DNA of 64,000 nt from Heliocidaris tuberculata (lineage: Eukaryota; Echinodermata; Echinoidea; Camarodonta; Echinometridae), in NCBI GenBank assembly GCA_025618425.1, contig CM046832.1:53118447-53182446 (forward strand), given 5' to 3'. Position 1 is the first letter of the stretch, and every line of letters begins with the position of its first letter. The notes beneath the pieces are model-generated. The model had not been told where the DNA came from, made no database searches, and was given only the letters and a program-made list of their open reading frames with translations. Positions 1 through 12,624 of this stretch are shown in pieces. The translations under genes and the position numbers were made by a program.

Positions 1-3000
1 ATTGGCTTGAGTTCATGTTTCTAGATGGAAAGGAAGAGGAAAAGCCTCATTTAGCAATAAAAAATGAAATATGAATTTCATATCTTTTATTGAAAAATGC
101 CGCAAGGGCCGGGGTCATCATTTTGTGCGAAAAATCCAAATTTGTTAAATCTAGCCAAATTCGCTTGAGTTCATGTTTTTAAAAGGAGAGGAATAGGAAT
201 AGCCTCATTTAGAAATAAAAAATGAAATATGAATATCATATCTTTTATTGAAAAAATCCGCAAGGGCCGGGGTCATCATTTTATGCGAAAAAACTAAATT
301 TCTTAAATCTAACCAAATTGGCTTGAGTTCATGTTTCTAGATAGAGTGAAACAAGAATTGCATCATTTAGCGATAAAAAATGAAATATGAATTTCATATC
401 TTTTATTGAATAAAGCCGCAAGGGCCAAGGTCATCATTTTGTGCGAAAAATCCAAATTTGTTAAATCTAGCCAAATTGGCTTGAGTTCATGTTTTTAGAT
501 GGAGAGGAATAGGAATAGCCTCATTTAGAAATAAAAAATGAAATATGAATTTCATATCTTTTATTGAAAAAAGCCGCAAGGGCCGGGGTCATCATTTTGT
601 GCGAAAAAACTAAATTTCTTAAATCAAACCAAATTGGCTTGAGTTCATGTTTCTAGATAGAGTGAAACAAGAATTGCATCATTTAGCGATAAAATATGAA
701 ATATGAATTGCATATTTCTTTTGGAAAAAGCCGCAAGGGCCGGGGTCATCATTTTGTGCGAAAAATCCAAATTTGTTAAATCTAACCAAATTGGCTTGAG
801 TTCATGTTTTTAGATGGAGAGGAATAGGAATAGCCTCATTTAGAAATAAAAAATGAAATATGAATTTCATATCTTTTATTGAAAAAAGCCGCAAGGGCCG
901 GGGTCATCATTTTGTGCGAAAAAACTAAATTTCTTAAATCAAACCAAATTGGCTTGAGTTCATGTTTCTAGATAGAGTGAAACAAGAATTGCGTCATTTA
1001 GTGATAAGATATGAAATATGAATTACATATTTCTATTGAAAAAAGCCGCAAGGGCCGATCATCATCATTTTGTGCGAAAAATCCAAATTTGTTAAATCTA
1101 ACCAAATTGGCTTGAGTTCATGTTTCTAGATGGAAAGGAAGAGGAAAAGCCTCATTTAGCAATAAAAAATGAAATATGAATTTCATATCTTTTATTGAAA
1201 AATGCCGCAAGGGCCGGGGTCATCATTTTATGCGAAAAATCCAAATTTCTTAAATCTAACCAAATTGGCTTGAGTTCATGTTTCTAGATGGAAAGGAAGA
1301 GGAAAAGCCTCATTTAGAAATAAAAAATGAAATATGAATTTCATATCTTTTATTGAAAAAAGCCGCAAGGGCCGAGGTCATCATTTTGTGCGAAAAAACT
1401 AAATTTGTTAAATCTAACCAAATTGGCTTGAGTTCATGTTTCTAGATGGAAAGGAAGAGGAAAAGCCTCATTTAGCAATAAAAAATGAAATATGAATTTC
1501 ATATCTTTTATTGAAAAATGCCGCAAGGGCCGGGGTCATCATTTTGTGCGAAAAATCCAAATTTGTTAAATCTAGCCAAATTGGCTTGAGTTCATGTTTT
1601 TAGATGGAGAGGAATAGGAATAGCCTCATTTAGAAATAAAAAATGAAATATGAATTTCATATCTTTTATTGAAAAAGAGCCGCAAGGGCCGATCATCATT
1701 TTGTGCGAAAAATCCAAATTTGTTAAATCTAACCAAATTGGCTTGAGTTCATGTTTCTAGATGGAAAGGAAGAGGAAAAGCCTCATTTAGAAATAAAAAA
1801 TGAAATATGAATTTCATATCTTTTATTGAAAAAAGCCGCAAGGGCCGGGGTCATCATTTTGTGCGAAAAAACTAAATTTGTTAAATCTAACCAAATTGGC
1901 TTGAGTTCATGTTTTTAGATGGAGAGGAATAGGAATAGCCTCATTTAGAAATAAAAAATGAAATATGAATTTCATATCTTTTATTGAAAAAAGCCGCAAG
2001 GGCCGGGGTCATCATTTTGTGCGAAAAATCCAAATTTGTTAAATCTAACCAAATTGGCTTGAGTTCATGTTTCTAGATGGAAAGGAAAAGGAAAAGCCTC
2101 ATTTAGAAATAAAAAATGAAATATGAATTTCATATCTTTTATTGAAAAATGCCGCAAGGGCCGATCATCATTTTGTGCGAAAAATCCAAATTTGTTAAAT
2201 CTAACCAAATTGGCTTGAGTTCATGTTTCTAGATGGAAAGGAAGAGGAAAAGCCTCATTTAGCAATAAAAAATGAAATATGAATTTCATATCTTTTATTG
2301 AAAAATGCCGCAAGGGCCGGGGTCATCATTTTGTGCGAAAAATCCAAATTTGTTAAATCTAGCCAAATTCGCTTGAGTTCATGTTTTTAAAAGGAGAGGA
2401 ATAGGAATAGCCTCATTTAGAAATAAAAAATGAAATATGAATATCATATCTTTTATTGAAAAAATCCGCAAGGGCCGGGGTCATCATTTTGTGCGAAAAA
2501 ACTAAATTTGTTAAATCTAACCAAATTGGCTTGAGTTCATGTTTCTAGATAGAGTGAAACAAGAATTGCATCATTTAGCGATAAGAAATGAAATATGAAT
2601 TTCATATCTTTTATTGAATAAAGCCGCAAGGGCCAAGGTCATCATTTTGTGCGAAAAATCCAAATTTGTTAAATCTAGCCAAATTGGCTTGAGTTCATGT
2701 TTTTAGATGGAGAGGAATAGGAATAGCCTCATTTAGAAATAAAAAATGAAATATGAATTTCATATCTTTTATTGAAAAAAGCCGCAAGGGCCGGGGTCAT
2801 CATTTTGTGCGAAAAAACTAAATTTCTTAAATCAAACCAAATTGGCTTGAGTTCATGTTTCTAGATAGAGTGAAACAAGAATTGCATCATTTAGCGATAA
2901 AATATGAAATATGAATTGCATATTTCTTTTGGAAAAAGCCGCAAGGGCCGGGGTCATCATTTTGTGCGAAAAATCCAAATTTGTTAAATCTAACCAAATT

Positions 3001-4888
3001 GGCTTGAGTTCATGTTTTTAGATGGAGAGGAATAGGAATAGCCTCATTTAGAAATAAAAAATGAAATATGAATTTCATATCTTTTATTGAAAAAAGCCGC
3101 AAGGGCCGGGGTCATCATTTTGTGCGAAAAAACTAAATTTCTTAAATCAAACCAAATTGGCTTGAGTTCATGTTTCTAGATAGAGTGAAACAAGAATTGC
3201 GTCATTTAGTGATAAAATATGAAATATGAATTACATATTTCTATTGAAAAAAGCCGCAAGGGCCGATCATCATCATTTTGTGCGAAAAATCCAAATTTGT
3301 TAAATCTAACCAAATTGGCTTGAGTTCATGTTTCTAGATGGAAAGGAAGAGGAAAAGCCTCATTTAGCAATAAAAAATGAAATATGAATTTCATATCTTT
3401 TATTGAAAAATGCCGCAAGGGCCGGGGTCATCATTTTATGCGAAAAATCCAAATTTGTTAAATCTAGCCAAATTGGCTTGAGTTCATGTTTCTAGATGGA
3501 AAGGAAAAGGAAAAGCCTCATTTAGAAATAAAAAATGAAATATGAATTTCATATCTTTTATTGAAAAAAGCCGCAAGGGCCGGGGTCATCATTTTGTGCG
3601 AAAAATCCAAATTTGTTAAATCTAACCAAATTGGCTTGAGTTCATGTTTTTAGATGGAGAGGAATAGGAATAGCCTCATTTAGAAATAAAAAATGAAATA
3701 TGAATTTCATATCTTTTATTGAAAAAAGCCGCAAGGGCCGGGGTCATCATTTTGTGCGAAAATACTAAATTTGTTAAATCTAACCAAATTGGCTTGAGTT
3801 CATGTTTTTAGATGGAGGAATAGGAATAGCCTCATTTAGAAATAAAAAAGTGAAATATGAATTTCATATCTTTTATTGAAAAAATCCGCAAGGGCCGGGT
3901 CATTATTTTATGCGAAAAAAAAAAATTTCTTAAATCTAACCAAATTGGCTTGAGTTCATGTTTCTAGATGGAAAGGAAGAGGAAAAGCCTCATTTAGAAA
4001 TAAAAAATGAAATATGAATTTCATATCTTTTATTGAAAAAAGCCGCAAGGGCCGAGGTCATCATTTTGTGCGAAAAAACTAAATTTGTTAAATCTAACCA
4101 AATTGGCTTGAGTTCATGTTTCTAGATGGAAAGGAAGAGGAAAAGCCTCATTTAGCAATAAAAAATGAAATATGAATTTCATATCTTTTATTGAAAAATG
4201 CCGCAAGGGCCGGGGTCATCATTTTGTGCGAAAAATCCAAATTTGTTAAATCTAGCCAAATTCGCTTGAGTTCATGTTTTTAGATGGAGAGGAATAGGAA
4301 TAGCCTCATTTAGAAATAAAAAATGAAATATGAATTTCATATCTTTTATTGAAAAAAGCCGCAAGGGCCGATCATCATCATTTTGTGCGAAAAATCCAAA
4401 TTTGTTAAATCTAACCAAATTGGCTTGAGTTCATGTTTCTAGATGGAAAGGAAGAGGAAAAGCCTCATTTAGCAATAAAAAATGAAATATGAATTTCATA
4501 TCTTTTATTGAAAAATGCCGCAAGGGCCGGGGTCATCATTTTGTGCGAAAAATCCAAATTTGTTAAATCTAGCCAAATTCGCTTGAGTTCATGTTTTTAA
4601 AAGGAGAGGAATAGGAATAGCCTCATTTAGAAATAAAAAATGAAATATGAATATCATATCTTTTATTGAAAAAATCCGCAAGGGCCGGGGTCATCATTTT
4701 ATGCGAAAAAACTAAATTTGTTAAATCTAACCAAATTGGCTTGAGTTCATGTTTCTAGATAGAGTGAAACAAGAATTGCATCATTTAGCGATAAGAAATG
4801 AAATATGAATTTCATATCTTTTATTGAATAAAGCCGCAAGGGCCAAGGTCATCATTTTGTGCGAAAAATCCAGATTTGTTAAATCTAG
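1..4888 (+). repeat. 158-bp satellite array A with ~2.21-kb higher-order period
   Basis: About 31 head-to-tail copies of an AT-rich 158-bp unit are visible. Successive copies of 'ttggcttgagttcatg' begin at about 2, 160, 318 and 476. Each unit also carries a palindrome around 'gaaatatgaatttcatat' and the phrase 'gccgcaagggccggggtcat'. Several monomer variants occur, for example 'tagatggaaaggaagagg', 'tagatggagaggaatagg' and 'tagatagagtgaaacaag'. The order of variants repeats: 1-1250 reappears almost exactly at 2209-3460 and begins a third time at 4419. The intervening halves hold the same variants in shuffled order. The array stops abruptly at about 4888, where the foldback element starts. No coding potential was seen. 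Confidence 0.93.
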
Positions 4889-5216
4889 CCAATCAATCAA
4901 TAATATGAACAATCAATCACTTACATTAACAATTAATAATATTAACAAAATTAACGAACTTGTCTTTGTAACAAAGCTATAATTTGTGAAAGGACATACT
5001 TCCTCCTGAACTAACGTTTAATTTCTGAAACTATTATACTGAAACCTATAAACTTTTTTGTAATGAAGCTATATTTTGTAAACTAACGTTAAATTTCGAA
5101 AGTAAAAGAAAGTGAAGCAATAGAAACAGGACAAAAACAATATTATTGTTTAAATGAAAGACCAAACCTTTATTCAAACCTATCTATTGGTTGAAAAACG
5201 TACGTTAATACTTGTG

Positions 5217-5560
5217 AACCAATCCACTTCCTTTTGAACTAACGTAAAAATTTAGAAACTAACGACAAACTGAAAACTAATTAACTAAATACAAGTCAAC
5301 GGTGAGGGCTAAGCTAGCTCTGCGAACTTGCGAACCAATCCACTTCCTTTTGAACTAACGTAAAATTTTAGAAACTAACGGCAAACTGAAAACTAATTAA
5401 CTAAATACAAGTCAACGGTGAGGGCTAAGCTCTCTTGCGAACTTGCGAACCAATCCACTTCCTTTTGAAGTAACATAAAAATTTAGAAACTAAACGACAA
5501 ACTGAAAACTAATTAACTCAATACAAGTCAACGGTGCGGGCTAAGCTCTCTCAGCCATAG
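5217..5560 (+). repeat. ~115-bp direct repeats, three copies
   Basis: Three copies start with 'aaccaatccacttcctttt' at about 5217, 5333 and 5449 and continue through 'aattaactaaatacaagtc' and 'gagggctaagct'. The inverted counterpart is at about 7865-8180. Confidence 0.85.
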
Positions 5561-5584
5561 AGTTATTGATTGAGGAGAAGGTAC

Positions 5585-6003
5585 ACTGTCGCTTGGTCTA
5601 CCACCACTTGGTCTAATTGTCAGTTCGTCGAACTCCACGTGGTCTAACTTCATTTTGTCTACAACTAGTTTGTCTACTACTTACCATTTCGTCTAATTTC
5701 CATTTAGCCTAATAACCAATTCGTCTAATACCCAGTTTGGCTAACCCCATTTAGTCTAAAACCCATTTGGGCTAATTTTCACTTTGTCTACTTCCAAATA
5801 GTCTAACAGTCATTTTGTCTACAAGCCACATAGTCTAATATCTATTTGGGGCTACACCTACTTTGGCTAATACCATATGGTCTACCTATCATTTGGTCCA
5901 ATTCAATTTAGTCTAATAACCAGTTGGGCTACTTATCATTTAGTCTAACTGTCATATGGTCTAATGACCATTTGGTCTAATTACTATTCATTCTTCTGGC
6001 CAT
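5585..6003 (+). repeat. Degenerate ~16-bp tandem array, left arm
   Basis: About 25 units approximate GTCTAATNNCCATTTG. The 'GTCTA' or 'GGCTA' core returns every 15 to 17 bases while the remainder varies widely. The core is much better conserved than the spacer. Confidence 0.85.
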
Positions 6004-7028
6004 TTAGTATAGCAAGTTGAGAAAGGACAGGGAAATGAAACTTTAAAAAATGAAACTTCAAAGAAGTCATCTATGTAAATGTGCATGAAAAGCTGAGTTA
6101 ATCACCTTGCTGCTGCTTATATCAAGATCAGTCAATTTCCCTACATTTTATATATTAATAATTATTATTTTATTTATTAAAATCAATTATTTAGTATTAT
6201 TTTTTAGTAATTGAAACATTCATAGGTCTCCTCTTCCTTTCATGACTAAAGTAGAAAAACCTGATTTTTCATTGCACTTCACATTATGTTTGTTGGGTTG
6301 ATAATCTGTTATTCATGTTTCTTATTTGATATCCGATGTACAAATGTTAATAAAAGCTAGGGCGGTGCCAGGGTATTTTCATAGGAGGGGCAAGACGACC
6401 CACAGACTTAGGTTTTCAGCGAACTGGGTACCTTTTTTTGGAAAAGGGGGAACTTAATTATAAAGGGTGAAGACAATAATGGAAAATGGCGTTTTGATAC
6501 GTTGCTGTACCCCTACATTGTATTTAACACACATTAAATTTTAAGGGTATATTTTCTAATCTTTACATATTATGCTATTCTGCTCTACTCCTAACTTGCA
6601 AGCGAGCGACCAAATTCTTGTTGAAGGTCATGCATGGCGCTTGCATTATAGAGTGATGTCATGCCGAAGATGCCGCAAAAGCGTTTAATTTCAAGCACAA
6701 TCTCTCAATAAAAGAGATAGATCGGACTTTATGTTACTGCCATGAGTTACAATAAGTGAGTGCGAGCGAGCGTAGCGAGCAAGCTTCGGGCGGGGGATAT
6801 CTTAATTGCTGCAATATTATTAAACAGTTTTGGGCACTATGTCCCCAGCTCTCGCTAAGTTCCTGCTCAAAGGTGTTACACTGTTGTCATTATCAAGAAC
6901 TAAATATTCTGCCATTAAGCTTCTCTGATTCTTTTGAGCTATGCAAACTGCTATTTTCAGGGGCGCCGCTACAGGGGGGGGGGGGTGCAGGGGGCGGTTG
7001 TCCCCTATGATTTTTCAAGTGACCAATT

Positions 7029-7059
<31 letters not shown>

Positions 7060-7195
7060 AGAAAAACGAAAAAAAAGAAGAAAGAAGAAAAAAGAAGAGT
7101 ATGCAACTACATGTATTATTATTATTATTATTATTAATAATAATATTATTATTATTATTGTTGTTGTTGTTATCATTATTATCATCATCACTTAA

Positions 7196-7241
<46 letters not shown>

Positions 7242-7390
7242 TGTTCATCTAAAACGTAAATTAACTCGCTCGTTGGCAGGGGGGCACAATGCCACCCCCC
7301 CCCCCGGGCCACAACCTGTCCAGGGATGGCCAACAAAATGACGCATAGTGTTGTTGGTAGGTGCGAGACGAAAAGGGAATAGCCCAACAG
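6004..7390. other. Core of the foldback element, non-coding
   Basis: This segment lies between the two 16-bp arrays. It contains a 'gcgagcgagcgtagcgagc' module near 6763, a G-run at about 6976, an (AG)n tract at about 7027-7060, ATT/GTT microsatellites at about 7118-7242 and a C-run near 7302. Open frames here are translations of simple repeats and are not genes. Confidence 0.6.
7113..7242 (+). repeat. ATT/GTT trinucleotide microsatellite
   Basis: The tract is essentially continuous (ATT)n, interrupted by TAA phase shifts, a short (GTT)n run and ATC triplets. Confidence 0.95.
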
Positions 7391-7860
7391 GCAATTAGCC
7401 TTAGTGATAATTAGACAAAATGATGTTTAGACAAATTGGCATTTAGACCAACTGACAATTAGACTAAATGGAAAATGGACTAAATGAAAGTTAGACCAAC
7501 TGCACATTAGACCATATAAATGTCATGTAGACCAAATGGATACTAGACGAAATTTTAGTGGATTTTAGACGAAATGCCTGTAGACCAACTAGTTTTAGAC
7601 TGACTGGGAATTAGACAAACTGACATTAGACGAACTAGTAGTATACCAAGTGACAACAAAATAAAATAGACCAAATGGTAATTAGACCAAATGGTAATTA
7701 GACCAAGTGATAATTAGCCCAAGTGGTCATTAGACCTTCTGGTTATTAGACCAAGTGAAAATTAGACCAAATGAAGAGTGGACCAAAAGGGTTTAGCCCG
7801 AATGAAGGTAGCCCATCTGGAAATTAGACCAAGTGGTTTTAGCCCAATCGTGCATAAACC
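7391..7860 (-). repeat. Degenerate ~16-bp tandem array, right arm
   Basis: This is the inverted counterpart of 5585-6003. Units approximate CAAATGGNNATTAGAC, and 'TTAGAC' recurs about every 16 bases. Confidence 0.85.
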
Positions 7861-8640
7861 CTCTCACCGTACCGTTGACCTGTATTTAGATAATTAGTTT
7901 TCAGAATAGTCTCTAAAATTTTACGTTAAAAGGAAGTGGATTGGTTCGCAAGTTCGCAAGAGAGCTTAGCCCTCACCGTTGACTTGTATTTAGTTAATTA
8001 GTTTTCAGTTTGTCGTTAGTTTCTAAAATTTTACGTTAGTTCAAAAGGAAGTGGATTGGTTCGCAAGTTCGCAGAGCTAGCTTAGCCCCCATCGTTGACT
8101 TGTATTTAGTTAATTAGTTTTCAGTTTGTCGTTAGTTTCTAAATTTTTACGTTAGTTCAAAAGGAAGTGGATTGGTTCACAAGTATTAACGTACGTTTTT
8201 CAACCAATAGATAGGTTTGAATAAAGATTTGGTCTCTCATTTAAACAATAATATTGTTTTTGTCCTGTTTCTATTGCTTCACTTTCTTTTACTTTCGAAA
8301 TTTAACGTTAGTTTACAAAATATAGCTTCATTACAAAAAAGTTTATAGGTTTCAGTATAATAGTTTCAGAAATTAAACGTTAGTTCAGGAGGAAGTATGT
8401 CCTTTCACAAATTAAAGCTTTGTTACAAAGACAAGTTCGTTAATTTTGTTCATATTATTGATTGTTAATGTAAGTGATTGATTGTTCATATTATTGATTG
8501 TTAATATTATTGATTGTTCATATTATTGATTGATTGTTAATATTATTGATTGATTGTTAATATTATTGATTGATTGTTCATATTATTGATTGATTGTTCA
8601 TATTATTGATTGATTGTTCATATTAAGGATTAATTATTAA
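7861..8640 (-). repeat. Right inverted arm, outer part
   Basis: The segment holds three inverted copies of the 115-bp unit ('ggaagtggattggtt' near 7932, 8047 and 8162), the unique arm segment, and an outer array of 'attattgattgattgtt' units (about 8452-8625) that is far longer than on the left. Confidence 0.85.
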
Positions 8641-8699
8641 TGTAAAATGATAGTTTTTACAATCAATAATTGATTTTTAAAATTCTTAATTTTGATCTT
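8641..8699. other. Junction between foldback element and satellite
   Basis: This short AT-rich stretch includes 'ttggcgccccataagggcc', where the satellite resumes part-way through a unit. Confidence 0.5.
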
Positions 8700-11600
8700 A
8701 TTGGCGCCCCATAAGGGCCGGGGTCATCATTTTATGCGAAAAAACTAAATTTCTTAAATCTAACCAAATTAGCTTGAGTTCATGTTTCTAGATGGAAAGG
8801 AAAAGGAAAAGCCTCATTTAGAAATAAAAAATGAAATATGAATTTCATATCTTTTATTGAAAAAAGCCGCAAGGGCCGAGTTCATCATTTTGTGCGAAAA
8901 AACTAAATTTGTTAAATCTAACCAAATTGGCTTGAGTTCATGTCTTTAGATAGAGTGAAACAAGAATTGCATCTTTTAGTGATAAAATATGAAATATGAA
9001 TTACATATTTTTATTGAAAAAAGCCGCAAGGGCCGGGGTCATCATTTTGTGCGAAAAATCCAAATTTGTTAAATCTAGCCAAATTGGCATGAGTTCATGT
9101 TTTTAGATGGAGAGGAATAGGAATAGCCTCATTTAGAAATGAAAAATGAAATATGAATTTCATATTTCTATTGAAAAAAGCCGCCGGGCTCATCATTTTA
9201 TGCGAAAAAACTAAATTTGTTAAATCTAACCAAAATGGCTTGAGTTCATGTTTTTAGATAGAGTGAAACAAGAATTGCATCATTTAGGTATAATATGAAA
9301 TATGAATTGCATATTTCTTTTGAAAAAAGCCGCAAGGGACGGGGTCATCATTTAGTGCGAAAAAAACAAATTTGTTCAATCTAACCAAATTGGCTTGAGT
9401 TCATGTTTTTAGATACAGTGAAACAAGAATTGCATCATTTAGCGATAAAATATGAAATATAAATTTCATATCTTTTGTTTTAAAAAATCTGCAAGGCCCG
9501 GAGTCATCATTTTGTGCGAAAAAAGCAAATGTGTTATATCTAACCAAATTGGATTGAGTTCATCTTTCTAGATGGAGAGAAATTTAGGAATAGCCTTATT
9601 TAGCGATAAAAATATGAAATATGAATTTCATATCTTTTATTGAAAAAAATCTGCAAGGCCCGGGGTCATCAATTTACGCGAAAAACACAAATTTGTTAAA
9701 TCTAACCAAATTGGCTTGAGTTCATGTTTCTAGATGGAGAGGAATAGGAATAGCCTCATTTAGAAATGAAAAATGAAATATGAATTTCATATTTCTATTG
9801 AAAAAAGCCGCAAGGGCCGGGCTCATCATTTTATGCGAAAAAACTAAATTTGTTAAATCTAACCAAAATGGCTTGAGTTCACGTTTTTAGATAGAGTGAA
9901 ACAAGAATTGCATCATTTAGGTATAATATGAAATATGAATTGCATATTTCTTTTGAAAAAAGCCGCAAGGGACGGGGTCATCATTTAGTGCGAAAAAAAC
10001 AAATTTGTTCAATCTAACCAAATTGGCTTGAGTTCATGTTTCTAGATGGAAAGGAATAGGAATAGCCTCATTTAGAAATAAAAAATGAAATATGAATTTC
10101 ATATCTTTTATTGAAAAAAGCTGCAAGGCCCGGAGTCATCATTTTGTGCGAAAAAAGCAAATGTGTTATATCTAACCAAATTGGATTGAGTTCATCTTTC
10201 TAGATGGAGAGAAATTTAGGAATAGCCTTATTTAGCGATAAAAATATGAAATATGAATTTCATATCTTTTATTGAAAAAAATCTGCAAGGCCCGGGGTCA
10301 TCAATTTACGCGAAAAACACAAATTTGTTAAATCTAACCAAATTGGCTTGAGTTCATGTTTCTAGATGGAGAGGAATAGGAATAGCCTTATTTAGCGATA
10401 AAATATGAAATACGAATTTCATATCTTTTATTGAAAAAATCGGCAAGGCCTGGGGTCATCATTTAGTTCGAAAAAACTAAATTTCTTAAATCTAACCAAA
10501 TGGGCTTGAGTTCATGTTTTTAGATACAGTGAAACAAGAATTGCATCATTTAGCGATAAAATATGAAATATAAATTTCATATCTTTTGTTTTAAAAAATC
10601 TGCAAGGCCCGGAGTCATCATTTTGTGCGAAAAAAGCAAATGTGTTATATCTAACCAAATTGGATTGAGTTCATCTTTCTAGATGGAGAGAAATTTAGGA
10701 ATAGCCTTATTTAGCGATAAAAATATGAAATATGAATTTCATATCTTTTATTGAAAAAAATCTGCAAGGCCCGGGGTCATCAATTTACGCGAAAAACACA
10801 AATTTGTTAAATCTAACCAAATTGGCTTGAGTTCATGTTTCTAGATGGAGAGGAATAGGAATAGCCTTATTTAGCGATAAAATATGAAATACGAATTTCA
10901 TATCTTTTATTGAAAAAATCGGCAAGGCCTGGGGTCATCATTTAGTTCGAAAAAACTAAATTTCTTAAATCTAACCAAATGGGCTTGAGTTCATGTTTTT
11001 AGATACAGTGAAACAAGAATTGCATCATTTAGCGATAAAATATGAAATATAAATTTCATATCTTTTGTTTTAAAAAATCTGTAAGGCCCGGAGTCATCAT
11101 TTTGTGCGAAAAAAGCAAATGTGCTATATCTAACCAAATTGGATTGAGTTCATCTTTCTAGATGGAGAGAAATTTAGGAATAGCCTTATTTAGCGATAAA
11201 AATATGAAATATGAATTTCATATCTTTTATTGAAAAAAATCTGCAAGGCCCGGGGTCATCAATTTACGCGAAAAACACAAATTTGTTAAATCTAACCAAA
11301 TTGGCTTGAGTTCATGTTTCTAGATGGAGAGGAATAGGAATAGCCTTATTTAGCGATAAAATATGAAATACGAATTTCATATCTTTTATTGAAAAAATCG
11401 GCAAGGCCTGGGGTCATCATTTAGTTCGAAAAAACTAAATTTCTTAAATCTAACCAAATGGGCTTGAGTTCATGTTTTTAGATACAGTGAAACAAGAATT
11501 GCATCATTTAGCGATAAAATATGAAATATAAATTTCATATCTTTTGTTTTAAAATATCTGCAAGGCCCGGAGTCATCATTTTGTGCGAAAAAAGCAAATG

Positions 11601-12275
11601 TGTTATATCTAACCAAATTGGATTGAGTTCATCTTTCTAGATGGAGAGAAATTTAGGAATAGCCTTATTTAGCGATAAAAATATGAAATATGAATTTCAT
11701 ATCTTTTATTGAAAAAAATCTGCAAGGCCCGGGGTCATCAATTTATGCGAAAAACACAAATTTGTTAAATCTAACCAAATTGGCTTGAGTTCATGTTTCT
11801 AGATGGAGAGGAATAGGAATAGCCTTATTTAGTGATAAAATATGAAATACGAATTTCATATCTTTTATTGAAAAAATCGGCAAGGCCTGGGGTCATCATT
11901 TAGTGCGAAAGAAGCAAATGTGTTATATCTTACCAAATTGGATTGAGTTCATGTTTTTAGATGCAGTGGAATTTAGGAATAGGCTTATTTAGCGATAAAA
12001 AATGAAATATGAATTTCATATCTTTTATTGAATAAGGCCGCAAGGGTCGGGGTCATCATTTCATGCAAAAAAAAACAAATTTGTTAAATCTAACCATATT
12101 GACCTGAATTCATGCTTTTAGATGCAGTGGAATAGGAATAGCCTCATTTGCCAATAAAATATGAAATATGAATTTTATATCTTTTATTGAAAAAAGCTAC
12201 AAGGGCCGGGGGTCATCATTTTGTGCGAAAAAAGCAAATGTTTTAAATCTAGCTGAATGGACCCGAGTTCATGTA
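8700..12275 (+). repeat. 158-bp satellite array B with 479-bp three-unit period
   Basis: This is the same satellite family and orientation as array A, but more diverged. The marker 'ggattgagttcatctttc' occurs at 10183, 10662, 11141 and 11620, which gives an exact 479-bp spacing, or three monomers. An earlier marker is at 9551. The section near 9080-9400 is also re-used at about 9720-10040. After about 11900 the units decay, and the array ends near 12275. Confidence 0.92.
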
Positions 12276-12495
12276 GGCTCTAGTGGTATAAAACTAAAGC
12301 CAAAGATTTAGCCACATCTCTTATACATGAAGATAACCTTGTACTCCACAGTAGCTTTAACAGGTGAATAGGCTTCAAGAGGTTTTGTGTGTATTTAGCA
12401 AAGTTGTCCATGGCATTAGTCTTACTCTTAGATCATTCATACATGAGAGACTAATCATTTAACATTTTAATTTCACTCTGAAACCTCAAATTTAT
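12276..12495. other. Unassigned sequence after the satellite
   Basis: This is non-repetitive AT-rich DNA in which no coding or RNA feature was recognised. Confidence 0.5.
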
Positions 12496-12624
12496 GGCGC
12501 TAATGCACTTTAGCATCCATGCGCATTGGGTACCGGTACCCTACCCCTACCCCTACCCCTAACCCTAGGCTAGGGGTAGGGTAGGAGTAGGGGTAGTGTA
12601 TGGATGCTAAAGTGCATTAGCGCC
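12496..12624. mobile_element. 129-bp palindromic MITE with telomere-like centre
   Basis: The ends are inverted over about 25 bp, starting GGCGCTAATGCACTTTAGC. A perfect 8-bp target duplication, AAATTTAT, is present at 12488-12495 and 12625-12632. The centre is an imperfect palindrome of CCCCTA and TAGGGG units around 'ccctaaccctaggctagggg'. The same ends occur in the element at 26508 with a different centre. The 8-bp duplication fits hAT, P, Merlin or Novosib-type elements; the GG start favours Merlin weakly. Confidence 0.88.

Larger units (their letters stand above)
4889..6003 (+). repeat. Left inverted arm of the foldback element
   Basis: The arm pairs with 7391-8640. Matching landmarks include 'aggacatacttcctcctgaac' region (about 4992) against its complement near 8385, and 'aaacgtacgttaatacttgtg' region (about 5197) against its complement near 8180. 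The left end is shorter because the right arm has many more 'ttattgattgattgtt' subrepeats. Confidence 0.85.
4889..8640. mobile_element. Large foldback transposon inserted in the satellite
   Basis: Two long inverted arms (about 4889-6003 and 7391-8640) flank a core of about 1.4 kb. From outside to inside each arm holds an 'atcaatcaataatat' subrepeat zone, a unique stretch of about 300 bp, about three copies of a 115-bp unit and a degenerate 16-bp tandem array. The same satellite family in the same orientation lies on both sides, which indicates insertion into a pre-existing array. No transposase frame was seen, so it is probably non-autonomous. The long arms with short tandem repeats recall the TU-type foldback elements reported from sea urchins; that link is from general knowledge and the order of subdomains differs. 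No clean target-site duplication was found. Confidence 0.85.

Noticed and set aside
1..4888. CRISPR-like array
   Set aside because: The whole 158-bp unit is repeated, with no unique spacers, so this is satellite DNA.
6893..7387. Minus-strand 164-codon open frame
   Set aside because: It is a translation of ATT, GTT and AG microsatellites, with poly-Ile and poly-Asn content.
12536..12600. Interstitial telomere repeat
   Set aside because: Only one or two CCCTAA units occur; most units are CCCCTA, and the stretch is the centre of a MITE with its own target duplication.
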